Assembly (NCBI GenBank): GCA_958450365.1
Contig: CAUEEP010000253.1
Span: 268,485-332,484 of the forward strand
Direction of reading: 5' to 3'
DNA length: 64,000 nucleotides
DNA from: Mesorhabditis belari
Lineage: Eukaryota > Nematoda > Chromadorea > Rhabditida > Rhabditidae
The translations under genes were made by a program, and so were the position numbers. Below are positions 50,701-61,326 of this stretch, one piece after another (the first letter of the stretch is position 1; the number at the start of each line of letters is the position of its first letter). The notes beneath the pieces were generated by a model. The model ran no database searches, had not been told where the DNA came from, and saw only the letters and a list, made by a program, of their open reading frames with translations.

Positions 50701-53700
50701 ATGCTACCAACTGGTGGCAGAATGAAGCGAGAAAGCAAGAAAGTAAGAAAGTAGGAAAGTAAGGAAGCAAGGAGGCAAGAAAGTAAGAAAGCAAGAAAGC
50801 AAGGAAGCAAGAAAGCAAGAAAGAAACTGACTCTGTCATTGCTGATTCACAAAATAGAACAAAGTTCACACTAAACTAGATTACAAAGCCAACAGAAGCC
50901 CGATCTTGAAACAACAGTTCGTAATGAATGATTTTGCGAGCATTGCCAGATATGGAGCGACCTAGTCCGGCTCAGGGTTGTCCCAAAAACTCAAGCTCTA
51001 CCACTGACATTCTGGTGACACCAAGTAAGCTCAATACAAGAGTTGAAGATAGCAAACAGCTCATTTATGGGGATTTTTATTTCACTTTGTAAATGGCACA
51101 AGAAGAAGATATTTAGCTGTAAATTTGTACCCGCGGGTTTTCTGGGTCTGAAAATCGATTGGCGGTGTTCATTTCATTGAGTCTATCAATCGAAACTCGG
51201 TGTTTAATCGAATTAAACTTCTAAATGAATTCGGCTACCCGAAAATTTGCTTTTTGAACCTGCTTGAACATAAACCTTAAGAGATTTCTCTTTATTTTTA
51301 AACGAAGCCCTTAAAAATCTGTTCCCAACTGGTAGCCAGAGTGATCGCTAAATTCTAATTCTCTGCTCCCAACTGGTGGCCAGAGTGATCGCTAAATTCT
51401 AATTCTCTGCTCCCAACTGGTGGCCAGAGTGATCGCTAAATTCTAATTCTCTGCTCCCAACTGGTGGCCAGAGTGATCGCTAAATTCTAATTCTCTGCTC
51501 CCAACTGGTGGCCAGAGTGATCGCTAAATTCTAATTCTCTGCTCCCAACTGGTGGCCAGAGTGATCGCTAAATTCTAATTCTCTGCTCCCAACTGGTGGC
51601 CAGAGTGATCGCTAAATTCTAATTCTCTATACCGAGACTAACCCCAGTTATACAATCCAAAAAGGGTCGTAATTATTGAGAGGCGATGAATGAAAAGAAG
51701 GGAAAAGAAGAGAAAAGAAGGGAAAAGAATGGAAAGAACGTAAAGAACAGAAAAGAATGTAAAGAACAGAAAAGAATTGGCCCCAATCTCTTTTGTTGGA
51801 ATCTTCACAGGGGTCACAGGATTAGAATAATTGCGGACAGGCCCTTCTCCCTTAAATGGTACCTCTTTTGGTGAAAGACAAATGCCGACACTTTTGTTTT
51901 AAATGATTGTTTAGAAATGACTGATAGAAATGACTGTTTAGAGAGTTTTTCCATGGTCAATTTAAACGCCTTTTATCTAGAATAACATCAGTAGTCCGGC
52001 TTTTGAGACTGTTAATCAACAATCAACAATCAATCAACATTAGCCTTTCAATTAGCCTTTAAATCAAAGCTAATTGCTACAACGTGATGTAACGGACTTG
52101 TAATGTTTAATGTAAATGTTTAAAACGGAAATTTTCAAAGCCTTAAAGCTCAAAGCCTTAAAGCTCAAAGCCTTAAAGCTCAAAGCCTTAAAGCTCAAAG
52201 CTCAAAGCCAGACCAAGCTCAAAACATTTTGATCATCTGCACACTAGTTCTAGTTTAGAAATAGACCATTTTTAGTGACTAGCGCTCATTCAAGCGCTTG
52301 TTAAATGAGTTGTATACGTCCAATCGCGAAACTTTTAATAGATAAATGTAGCCAAGAATTAGGGCTACAATTCTCTATATAACACTTGCTACTTTTGAGA
52401 AAATTTTAATCCAATCCAGTTTTCTTTCGATAAATTTATTCAATCTTCACCTTTTTGTGTTAATTCAAAGCATTCAAAGCACTGCCGTTTCTTTTTTTGA
52501 AATATTATCTTATCGGGGATTACAAAAGGACACCGGAAGAGAGAAGAGAGATCGGGAACACCTGTGCACAGTTGCGCACCGTTTATTCAAGATCTCTCAA
52601 AGAGACAAAAAAAAGATAAAGCTATTACACAAAAAAAATATTCGAATCTTTACAATTAAAGGATCTGCCTGTGTGAGGTCATTCGGGAAAAGAACACTTT
52701 CACAGCTGCTTGTGAAGGAGTAATTGAAAGGAGAGTGTAAGAACAGTAAGAGTTCAAACAGTTCAAAATGTAGATGAGGATAGTAAGTGAGAGATTCTTG
52801 GTTTTTAAACTGTTTCTTTGAATTTCAATATGAGGAACTTGATCTAGAGCATTTGAAAGTTGAAAGAGCAACACTTTCAAATCTTGAAGAATGTCTTAAG
52901 GAGAAGGAGAAGGGTAAGAAGTCTGTAAGATGCAAGCAAGTAACTGATTGTTTGAAGCTTACAACTTTATTTAAAAAGCTAAAAAGTATTGGGTCAGGAT
53001 TGGGTCAGTATTGAGCCAGGATTGAGCCAGGATTGAGCCAGGATTGAGCCAGTATTGAGCCAGGATTGAGCCAGGATTGAGCCAGGATTGAGCCAGTATT
53101 GAGCCAGGATTGAGCCAGGATTGAGCCAGGATTGAGCCAGGATTGGGTCAGTATTGAGCCAGGATTGAGCCAGTATTGGGCCAGGATTGAGCCAGGATTG
53201 AGCCAGTTTTGGGCCAGTATTGGGCCATTATTGGGCCAGGATTGAGCTCAATGAATAGCATAAGTGTTTTGAAAAACCTCAAATTATATAGCTTTTTTTA
53301 AAATAAATCAAAAGTTGATGAATGAGCAAGTCATAAAACAAGGCAAAACAAGGCAAAACAATGATTTGATCAAGGCTTAAGCTTAGGTTATTATAGAGTA
53401 AAAGTAACGTCAAAATACACGTACAATAAAAGTTTATTATATTAACTTTATTATATATAAACTTTAGAATATAAACTTTATTATATAAACTTTAGAACTT
53501 AAAGTATATGTAAATTAGAATCTATCTAGCGTTAGATTTTCAAAATGAACCCACCTTTTTCTCCTCGGGAATCGACTTGCCGAGTTTACGCGCTGGTGAG
53601 GGCTGAGGAGTGGATTCCTGAATGGATACTTTAGGTATATAAGCTTTAGATTAGATATCTTGTACCTGTGATGGTGAATAGGTGCTTGACGCGTGGCTGT

Positions 53701-54729
53701 GCGGGGTGGTTGTTCGATCGAATTTCCCCTCACCATCCTCGGTCTCGACTTTGATTCGTTTCACTGGTGGTTCTTCGATCGTTTTCGGAAGTTCTTCCTA
53801 AAAATTCGATACTGAACATTGCTGTAATACTTATTCTTATTCTTAGTAAAGCTGTATTCTTAATAAAGAAGTGAAGGAATTGGCAAGAAAAAGTGGATTT
53901 CCGAAGAGGATTGAACCCTCGACCTTTCACCTTTTGCTTTCCGGGCAATTCCTCTAATTACTAAGCTATTTGGTGCCTTAACTTGCCAAGAGAGAGAAGG
54001 AAAACGGGGGGGAGGAAGAAAGAAAGAAGGACAGACAAGGGGAAGAAGAAAGAAAGAAGGAAAGACAAGTGGAAGAAGAAAGGAAGAAAGAAAGAAGGAC
54101 AGACAAGGAGGAAGAAGAAAGAAAGAAGAAGTCAAGGTTACTGTAGACTGTAAGACTACTGAAAACTATTGTAGAATACTGTAGCTTGTAAGCATACTGT
54201 TGATTACTCAAATGTAGTGACAAGATTACTGTAGATGATTATAACTTATAAGATTACTGTAGATGCTAGATTACTAGATTACTGTAGGTTTTAAATTACT
54301 GTAAGTTTTTAGACTACTGTAGACTTTCCGATTACTGTAAACTCTACAATTCGATGATCACTAGAGATTATCATAAGATTGCTACAGATTACTGTAAGAT
54401 TACTGTAGATTTAAAGGATATAAGATTACTAGATTACATTTATATATTACTTCTTCTAAACGTACAGTTCTTCTTCTAACAAAACTTCTTCTAAACGTAC
54501 AGTTAATGATGTCACTTCTGGATTCGTCGCGTTTATCAAAGAGGTTAATGAGGCGAGCTGTTGAGGAAGTTGCATTTGAGGGACGGCTGCTGCATCAGCT
54601 AGCTTCTAAAAAACCAGTTTAACATCGGAAAAAGCTGATGATAGATACCGGTATTTGAAGAAAGGGTAAATTTGAATGCAGAAGATTTGCGACATGAGAG
54701 GGGAAAGGCATGATGAGAGATCGCATCAT
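47743..54729 (-). CDS. PAR-type bZIP transcription factor
   Basis: Minus-strand exons 54729-54649, 54605-54501, 53797-53666, 53617-53555 and 47889-47752 give 173 residues in continuous phase. It starts MMRSLIMPFPSHVANLL; a second in-frame Met is at 54711. The acceptor TCTTTTCCAG about 30 nt upstream of the first ATG is a possible spliced-leader site. The middle is acidic and Pro/Ser-rich with VKRIKVETEDGEG. The bZIP starts in the last exon: KKDEAYFERRRKNNDAAKRS, the N..AA..SR contact motif of PAR/CES-2-like factors, then a zipper (IAAKATALEQDNQQLRNQ). Such proteins bind DNA as dimers in the nucleus. If the donor at 47751 is unused, VLK and a stop follow (47743), leaving a short zipper; otherwise a further exon is unidentified. 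The last intron is 5.7 kb. Confidence 0.85.
47985..48175. repeat. AGCTTTCTTTATCACAGAAACCC array
   Basis: About nine units of CAGCTTTCTTTATCAC with an optional AAAGAAACC insert, in the last bZIP intron. A short (CTTTAA)n run at 47688-47731 lies on the other side of the bZIP exon. Confidence 0.85.
48503..48870. repeat. 32-bp array GCTTGACTCTGAGCCAGAAG
   Basis: Eleven almost identical copies of a 32-bp unit (GCTTGACTCTGAGCCAGAAG plus CCACAATCAAG), with CCAGAATC variants at two positions, in the last bZIP intron. Confidence 0.95.
49070..50060. mobile_element. Tc-like transposase pieces with captured integrase-type fragment in inverted copies
   Basis: Plus-strand ends 49185-49250 and 49590-49720 encode halves of a Tc-like transposase C-terminus (LDYSIWSIL, SKACCKPHTSIQSLKKDLEK, AWDDISHQ). 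Between them 49280-49590 encodes another protein: EEMFN-like KKEELFNLLMDTHKRLGHAG, then CNCINGCMNRRCAC. The H..LGH and cysteine pattern resembles the zinc-binding start of Ginger/gypsy-type integrases. The same piece (DDVNLLNCFSLRYEQDQANL onward) recurs on the minus strand at 49970-49795, giving an inverted pair. Confidence 0.6.
50114..50296. repeat. Direct duplication, about 93-bp unit
   Basis: CAGTCCAGAAGTCCATGCCT through TCGTCAATTAGGCAAAGTTA occurs twice in tandem with one or two differences. Confidence 0.85.
50300..51320. other. bZIP intron segment, no gene recognised
   Basis: Open frames at 50464-50754 (plus) and 50456-50638 (minus) overlap, and neither has splice or family support. 50750-50825 is a GGAAGCAAGAAAG purine repeat. 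CAACTGGTGGCAGA at 50709 foreshadows the unit of the next array. Confidence 0.5.
51325..51632. repeat. 42-bp array CAACTGGTGGCCAGAGTGAT
   Basis: Seven copies of a 42-bp unit (CTCCCAACTGGTGGCCAGAG then TGATCGCTAAATTCTAATTC); only the first copy differs, slightly. Confidence 0.95.
51640..52990. other. bZIP intron segment with short repeats, no gene recognised
   Basis: 51690-51775 is a GAAAAGAAGGG purine repeat. 52135-52207 holds CCTTAAAGCTCAAAG units. The open frames at 52457-52723 and 52787-53014 lack support. Confidence 0.5.
52995..53245. repeat. 12-bp array CAGGATTGAGCC
   Basis: About 21 copies of CAGGATTGAGCC / CAGTATTGGGCC in the last bZIP intron. Confidence 0.92.
53895..53977 (-). pseudogene. 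tRNA-like remnant
   Basis: The minus strand has TAGCTTAGTAATTAGAGG (D-arm-like, A box) and GAGGGTTCAATCCTCTT (T arm with a good B box). The ends GGCACCA and GGAAATCC do not pair, so no acceptor stem forms. It lies in a bZIP intron. Confidence 0.45.
54000..54440. repeat. GAAGAAAGAAAGAAGGACAG and TTACTGTAGA repeats
   Basis: 54000-54128 is a purine-only AGAAAGAAAGAAGGACAG array. 54130-54425 consists of degenerate AGATTACTGTAGATT units. Both are in the bZIP intron between exons 2 and 3. Confidence 0.8.
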
Positions 54730-54809
54730 TGATGGGAGAAGTGATGGCGGGAAGAGGGTGGTTGAGCTGGAAAAGATTGTGATTATGCTTTGTGATTATT
54801 ATAATCATG

Positions 54810-55784
54810 CTTTGTGATTATTATATTCATGCTTTAGATTTGATTCTAGTACTGACTTGACTTCTTGACTCTGATTTTACTTTAGTTGCGCTTTGTGTGC
54901 TTTGTTGTTTGTTCTAACTGTAAGTAGCACTGGTTTATCAAAACTAATTTACTCTGTCTTACGAATTATTAGCTACGAAGAGAACTAGACGTTCTAGACG
55001 AACTAGACGTAGCTAGAGCTGTGCTTTCGCTTGAATGAATAACAAAATCAAGTTTATTCAATACATCAGCGGAAAACACTCACTAACGTCCACGTTTTCC
55101 ACACAATCTAAGCCGCGCCCCGTATTAGAACCGTATTGGAACCGTATTGCAACCATATTGCAACCGTATTAGATCAAAATTGGAACCGTATTGGAACCCA
55201 GCCCGCGCCAATGGCTGCGCACAGACGAACAGACAAACAAACGACAAGACAAACGTCTCTTCTGCTTTTTATATATAGTAGATATGGGGTAAAGCGTGTA
55301 ATAATGTTTCAACGAAGCAACACTTGTTTCATTTTTCAATGAAACAAGTGTTGTTCCAGAGATAAAAAGGAATAACTTTGATGAAAATTGTGGAAGTATC
55401 TTGGAAAAAAGAAAGCGAACAAAAGAAACCAAAAGAAACCAACACCAACCCAAATTTCACCAGCAATGAGAGAAAATTCTGACTAAATGGGAAAGAAGGT
55501 GTCCTTTTATACGCGTGTCAGCGCGACATTGTTTAGGGTACGGTATTTCTTGTCTTATTAGACTGTGGCAGCTTTTTAGTGTGGCACATGGTTCTTTGGC
55601 GTGTGCTTTATGTCATTAACACTTGTGCTTTATGTCATTAACGCTCTGGCCCACTTGTGCATTTTGGGTCGTTGCCTGGTGCCAGTATCCGTTTTTAAGT
55701 CGAATACAAATTAAGATCCTGATCAAGATTGCTTTGAAATTGGATTCAGGGTTTAAAATGTATTCTGAGCTCTATATTAGGCTT
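54810..55784. other. Upstream region of the bZIP gene, no gene recognised
   Basis: It contains TATTATAATCATGCTTTGTG repeats (54780-54835), a CCGTATTGGAACCGTATTGC repeat (55128-55195), a TATATATAGTAGATA motif (55270-55285) and a short GAAACAAGTGTTG inverted repeat at 55313-55353. It probably includes the bZIP promoter. Confidence 0.4.
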
Positions 55785-56240
55785 CAAGCTCAAGCTCAAG
55801 CTGCTTAAGCTCAAGCTGCTTAAGCCCAAGCTGCTTAAGCTCAAGCTGCTTAAGTTCAAAATGATCAAGCTCAAGCTGCTTAAGCTCAAGCTGCTCAAGC
55901 TCAAGCTGCTCAAGCTCAAGCTGCTTAAGCCCAAGCTACTTAAGCTCAAGCTGCTCAAGCTCAAAATGCTCAAGCTGCTTAAGCTCAAGCTCAAAATGCT
56001 TAAGCTCCAGCTGCTTAAGTTCAAAATGATCAAGCTCAAGCTGCTTAAGCTCAAGCTGCTCAAGCTCAAGCTGCTCAAGCTCAAGCTGCTTAAGCCCAAG
56101 CTACTTAAGCTCAAGCTGCTCAAGCTCAAAATGCTCAAGCTGCTTAAGCTCAAGCTCAAAATGCTTAAGCTCCAGCTGCTTAAGTTCAAAATGATCAAGC
56201 TCAAGCTGCTTAGGCTCAAGCTGCTCAAGCTTAATTGCAC
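55785..56240. repeat. 12-bp array CAAGCTGCTTAAGCT
   Basis: About 38 copies of CTCAAGCTGCTTAAG-type units. An exact 156-bp block (AAAATGATCAAGCTCAAGCT ...) is itself duplicated. Both strands show long repeat-peptide frames (LKLLKLK and SLSSLSL) that are not genes. Confidence 0.92.
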
Positions 56241-57170
56241 CAGAAATCGTCTTTATGCCATAAAGCACACTCCAAAGAACCAACTTGAACAGCTTGAACA
56301 AAATTTATCTTTAGATAAACTCACCCGAAAATCGGCATCGGTTTTGCAATGTCGACATTTGGTTGCTTAGTTGACATTGGAATAAAAGATGAAGCTTCAG
56401 ATGTGCATTGCGAGAGTTACCAGAACGATGACTGTGCCCCTTTTTTTTCTCTCGAATGGGTACAGCTGGTGGATGGGGGATGGCTGTTATGAAGGGGTGA
56501 TTGTCCCACCCCCTCTTTTGTGTGAGAGAGCGCAACAGGGTCAACCGAGGCCACTTCGGGTCATCCCCTCCATCCCTTTTTGCCTTCACTCCCCAAATAC
56601 ATTGATCAATCATTGTGTAATTGGTGAGAGTGAAAAATGTCTAGAAACTAGGGAAACGTTGGTGCCGATGGTGCTGGTACATACTTGTTACAGTGCTGGG
56701 TTTAAGATTTTTCATTTTGATTTATTCCATCTTCTAGCAACTTGGTGTAGCTCAATTTTTAAACCTATTACAGTGCCTAGTTCGATACGTCTACGGTAAT
56801 AGTTCGATACGTCTACGGTTTGAGAATATCTGGGCTCTACTTGTTTCAATCCTAACAAGTCTAGCTCTACTTGTTTCAGTACTAACAAGTCTAGCTCTAC
56901 TTCTAAGTCTAGTACTAGACTTGTTCCAGTCTCAGAGTCTGAGTCAGATCTGGCACAGCTTTTTAGTACTAGACCTAGTACAGTACTGAAGAACTAGTAC
57001 TGTACTAAGTCTAGTACTAAATCTAGTACTAAATCTAGTACTAATGCTGTGCCAGATCTAGTTTATCCAATGACCAGCAAAGCTAGAATTAGCATACCTT
57101 ACTGTAAAGATGTGCTAAACGAGTCCGAGGATCAGTTGACTTACAAGCATACAGGCTTACAGGCTTATAA
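56241..57170. other. Intergenic stretch, no gene recognised
   Basis: 56380-56640 is GC-richer than its surroundings and open in several frames without splice or family support. It may be promoter DNA. 56860-57060 contains CTAGTACTAAATCTAGTACT repeats with internal inverted symmetry (GATCTGGCACAGC / GCTGTGCCAGATC). Confidence 0.4.
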
Positions 57171-57549
57171 AGGAAGTGAACGAACTTAAGGTGAGCTTTT
57201 GGATCGAGACCCAGACCATTCGATGCAGAATTTCGCGCCGATTCCGAATCTAAAAAGAAAAACAAAGGATGGAATTGACCCCAAGCAAGAAAATGAAGAA
57301 ATCGTTTCGTATAGGATCCGTCTACCCACTGCGCCGCCAGTCCACATTCGGCTGGCACTGAAAAAGCCTTATGAATCCCATTTCAGCCAGAAAAATTTCA
57401 TTTTTTGGCTACAAATTTCAAATGTTTGTAACTTTTGATGGAGAGCCATTTTACAAAAACAGATAGTAGATTCGGAATCAGCGTGAAATTCTGCATCGAA
57501 TGTTCTGTGTCTCGATTCAAAAGCTCGCCTTAAGCTCGTTCACTTCCCT
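57171..57549. mobile_element. 379-bp foldback element
   Basis: AGGAAGTGAACGAACTTAAG pairs with CTTAAGCTCGTTCACTTCC. Pairing continues through CATTCGATGCAGAATTTC and GATTCCGAATCT with their complements. Confidence 0.8.
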
Positions 57550-58217
57550 TGTTAGTTCGACTTCCCTTGTTAGTCCGACAGGGTCTGATCTAAAATTTAA
57601 GCTGGATCTGACCCTGGTCTGGTCTGGCTAGCCTAACCATAATAGTAAAGTAAGGGAGCAAAATTTGACAAAGTCTGGCCAAAAATTCTTCTTTTGAAAG
57701 TCACTGATACAGTAAATTTATGACATACCTAGTTCAGCAATCATTTTTTCATCAATATTACATCTAGCCCATCTTAAAAAGAGCCTAATCATTGCATAGC
57801 TCTTTCCAGTCTGCCCATCCGAAAAGCTCAAAGTTTATTTGACCCAATCTCAATATTTGTTGTTGAGTCATAAAGTCGAGAAGGGGATGGGTGGATAGTG
57901 ACAGAAATGACTCTCCAAAAAAGGGCAAAAAAAAAAAGAGAGATGCAAATGAGAGCCGATATTTGGAAGAAAAAGAAAAGAGACGAGTCTATAAGTGAGA
58001 ACAAATATCGGTGACCTGACCGATTTGTAAAGGGAAAGAAAGACACTCAAAGAAGATCGGCCTGGCAATTGTTTTCTTTACATTTCATGAACCTCGATAG
58101 AACTGGGTGATACAAAAATGAAAAAAAAAAATCAAAAACTCGGTACTTCGAGAATTCGAGCTACTTGGCCGCTTCATGGTGCGACAAATTTCTTCTTCAT
58201 GGCCACCCAAATCATCT
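57550..58217. other. Intergenic stretch, no gene recognised
   Basis: Mixed AT-rich DNA with an A-run-rich purine segment at 57900-58000. Open frames on the minus strand (58068-57828) are low-complexity Phe/Ser-rich and unsupported. Confidence 0.4.
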
Positions 58218-58508
58218 TACCGTATTTCTTCGAATAGAAGACCGGGTAAAGAGTATCATCGCGTACGTACTCCTGCGTAGCAGCCCTTTTTAAAATTCCT
58301 TTTCTGCATAAAAGCTTTCAATCAAGTGCTATAGGGCTGGAAAATGACTCAAAAATCTGTTAGCTCATGTGGTATTTTTGAGTCATTTTCCAGCTCTATA
58401 GCACTTGATTGAAAGCTTTTATGCAGAAAAGAAATTTTAAAAAGGGCTGCTACGCAGGAGTACGCGATGATACTCTTTACCCGGTCTTCTATTCGAAGAA
58501 ATACGGTA
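58218..58508. mobile_element. Foldback MITE, ACCGTATTTCTTCGAATAG family, complete copy 2
   Basis: Both arms run about 140 bp from TACCGTATTTCTTCGAATAG inward (GGGTAAAGAGTATCATCGCG, GCATAAAAGCTTTCAATCAA) around TGTTAGCTCATGTGG, with TA at each end. It is the full version of 1677-1913. Confidence 0.9.
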
Positions 58509-58849
58509 ACACGATAGTCCCAAAAATTCTAGATCGAAATCGATTCTATTTGTGTGTCGCTTTTATTACCGTAGCTAGACACTTATTGCAAGTTACACAA
58601 TCAATTAGCTGAAGATCTTCGTGAAATATTGGCTATATAAATTAATTTTCCAGTGAGATAATCACTTTTGCAATTTTTCCAATGGGGTGTGGCTTTTAGA
58701 AAGTTTACTCTTCTTATCCGTGACTTGTCTCCAATCCTTGGAGAAGCTATTTTACTTTTTAGCTATCTTTTAAATTGATTAGTTAGCTTTAACTTTAAGC
58801 CTGTTAAACATAACAGTTAAACCGTTTGTGCGTTTTTTATTGAAGTTTT

Positions 58850-58935
58850 CTATTTCTATTCTATTTCTATTCTATTTCTATTCTATTTCTATTCTATTTC
58901 TATTCTATTCCTATTCTATTCTATTTCTATTGAAC
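58850..58935. repeat. TCTATTTCTATTCTATTTCT repeat
   Basis: Low-complexity pyrimidine-rich repeat, about seven 12-bp units (TTCTATTCTATT). Confidence 0.85.
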
Positions 58936-58959
58936 AATTACAATTTTTTTGTTTCTTTG

Positions 58960-59465
58960 CAGCTTTTGGTACATTGGTGGTTGGGGGGAACCATCTATAT
59001 TTTTGACCTTTTCAATTCTTCTGGGGTAATTGATAGCACTGGTCAGAAATAGTTTTTTTATGTAAAGGCTTTTTATGAATTTTCTTTTGTTCTAAAGTAG
59101 CACGTCTGTACTGTACATATTTGGAGGGTTATCTTGCTAAAAGGACTCAAAATTAGGCCATAGAAACCGAAATTTTAAATTCAACCGTTTTAGTTCTATC
59201 TTGTTGATTCAAGTTCAGTAGCTCTAAAAGCTTTGAGAAATAATTTTGGTTTGGAGGTTAATTCCTTTACGGTCTCATTTTGAGTTCCTCTCTCTGTGCT
59301 GAGATCATAGTGAAGTACACTAAAGATACACTAGTTATGGCTAAAAACTCTAAAAACTGTGGACAACCTACCTTAAAAACACTCTGATCCTGATTAGCGC
59401 TATCGATTACGCTAGAAAAATTGAAAAAGGCAAAAATATAGGTAGCTCCCCCCAACCACCAATGT
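58960..59465. repeat. Inverted repeat, 85-bp arms 330 bp apart
   Basis: CATTGGTGGTTGGGGGGAAC through TTGATAGCACTGGTCAGA (58966-59047) is mirrored by the complement at 59385-59462. It ends about 30 bp upstream of the acceptor of the CCCH gene, in its presumed promoter. Confidence 0.75.
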
Positions 59466-59490
59466 TACAGCTTTTTATGTTTCTTTTTAA

Positions 59491-59496
59491 TTTCAG
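59491..59496 (+). promoter_or_regulatory. Probable spliced-leader acceptor
   Basis: TTTAATTTCAG lies 39 nt before the ATG at 59536, with no upstream exon found. Confidence 0.55.
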
Positions 59497-59535
59497 GCTT
59501 TGTGAACGAGCTCTCGGACGAACGTCAGTGCAATC

Positions 59536-60776
59536 ATGAACAGCACTTTCACGTTTGGGGATCGTCAAGCCGGTTACATGAATTCTTCAGCTCCTTCTCG
59601 GTTAGTTTGGACTTTTTGAAGTAGTGATCTGTGTAAACTGTAAGCACAAACTTTGGTGACTTGCAAAGATGACTAAAGAGAAATCACAACCAGTAGCTTG
59701 TTCTTGCGTGGAGCTGATAGTGATGTATAACAACAATGACAATAGGTTTAACTAGGACCATGCTATTCTTGCTGCTACTTATGCTTGTATGTTCGGTGTT
59801 AAAAACTACACCCCTAGTTAATGTATCAGAACAATAAACCTCTTTTTAAATTCTAGACAACTAAGCGCTTCGAAAAGTTTGAGGGGATCGAGAGTTTCTA
59901 GTCTTTTAACTTTTCATTTTTAGTTATCGGCAAAATTACCACCGAAGGAACTATGCACGAGCTCCACAAATTTGCAAAAACCCGGCTCTCTTCAAGACAA
60001 CGCTATGCGACTATTATGTTACTGGAGCCGACTGCAAGTACGCTTTAAAAATTTCTTATTTTAAATGTTTGTTGTTCTAGATTTGGAGAGGATTGTTGGT
60101 ATGCTCACGGAGAGAAGGATCTGCGAACTTCGTGTGAAAACGAGCAATACTTTGCAGCTCAACAAATGGCCACACATTACCGAAAACCAATCCAGCCCAT
60201 TCAAAAGCCAAGGGAATCCCAATGCAAAACTTTGCTGCCTCTGCGTGAGAATCTTGTCTCGGAACCACATCAAGGTATTCATTTTTGTTTCTAAAGATGG
60301 AATCTTTATGAACGACGATAAACTATTTGTCTAGAAAAAGGCATCCCTCCAGCTTCATTCAAAGCCGAGTACGCAGAAGACACTGTCATCTTCATGCCTA
60401 TCAAATGCAGATCGATTCACCAAGCCGGGGTTGGTTTTGCTTAATTGGCTAACTACATTATTGATTTAGGTTATTGCTCAAGGTTTGGAAAAGAGATGGC
60501 TGCATGGCAATCTTACATGGCCACGCAATATCTGAAAAGCTTCCAAGCTGAGGTACGTTTAGCTAGTAATTTAAAGCGATTAATGGCTTCATTTTAAAAA
60601 ATTTGTACTAATGCTGTTTCAAGGTTAATTAAAACATTAATATTTAGGAAGGGATGACAGAAGTCGAAAAGAGCAGCCGTCGCACGTCGGCCCAATTCTC
60701 TGCCACTTTTTCGAGCTCGTCTGAATCGGGACTCTTTTCACCAGCGTATCCATTCAATCAAAGCTTCAATCTGTAG
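59536..60776 (+). CDS. CCCH zinc-finger protein with one intact and one degenerate finger
   Basis: Exons 59536-59600, 59924-60037, 60081-60274, 60335-60433, 60470-60552, 60648-60776 (TAG), 227 residues. Finger 1 is canonical C-x8-C-x5-C-x3-H (C50, C59, C65, H69) with the typical FKTTLC lead-in and CWYAHGEKDLR. That is the RNA-binding finger type of TIS11/TTP and of nematode germline regulators such as POS-1 and MEX-5. A second finger-like block at C149 (PIKCRSIHQAG, GYCSRFGKEMAAW) keeps two cysteines. Where a third Cys and a His are expected it has Glu166 and Trp170. Its donor was placed at 60434 because only that gives a continuous frame; GGG|GTTGGT at 60431 would shift it. The C-terminus is Ser-rich. 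A poly(A) signal follows at 61053. A role in mRNA control is inferred from the family. Confidence 0.88.
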
Positions 60777-61052
60777 TTTATTTTGGGTATTGTGTATCTC
60801 TCAATTTTGTTTGTTGTGGTATATTAACTCTCCAAGAGAGTCCAAAATTGGCTTCCAGTGATTGCAATCTTTCGGTTATTGTTTATGCTGTCGTGAGAAT
60901 TTTTCTCTTTCCTCACCTTTTTCAATTTGATTATTTTGTGAAATGCCGTTTTTCCTCCATATATGGTGGAAATTTTGTTTTATTCTTTTGACGTGCTTGA
61001 AGCACCTAGTTTGTCTCTTTATGATTTATTTGTAACGCAGCAATTCTGAAGG

Positions 61053-61058
61053 AATAAA
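61053..61058 (+). terminator. Poly(A) signal of the CCCH gene
   Basis: AATAAA 277 nt after the stop codon, with no closer candidate, implying a long T-rich 3' UTR. Confidence 0.6.
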
Positions 61059-61326
61059 CTTGGATTGAGGATACCTAACTATAAACAAAAAAGGATTAAA
61101 GCTAAAGTTATTTAAACTGGTCTTGCATCGTTGAAATGCAGGAAGCAAAATCGGCCGTATTCATTAAGCCATATGGGCTGTGACAAAAGAAAGGGCAAAG
61201 CCCCTTGCGCTAATTGAAGTGTTTTTGGTGGTCTTTGAGAAAATGCCGATGTTCTATTAGTCGATTGATGTAATCGGAATTGCGGGTTATAAAATTTTAG
61301 GGATCAGGGTTGTTTTTATGTGCAGT

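Noticed and set aside
50464..50754. Possible gene with MPQLLPQSIRSIYQG
   Set aside because: No splice sites in phase, no family resemblance, equally open opposite strand, and it lies within a bZIP intron.
55746..56370. Long repeat-peptide frames on both strands (SLSSLSL, LKLLKLK)
   Set aside because: Both are by-products of a 12-bp array; a unit divisible by three keeps all frames open.
58409..58612. 67-codon frame at 58409-58612
   Set aside because: It begins within the arm of the foldback MITE 58218-58508 and has no independent support.
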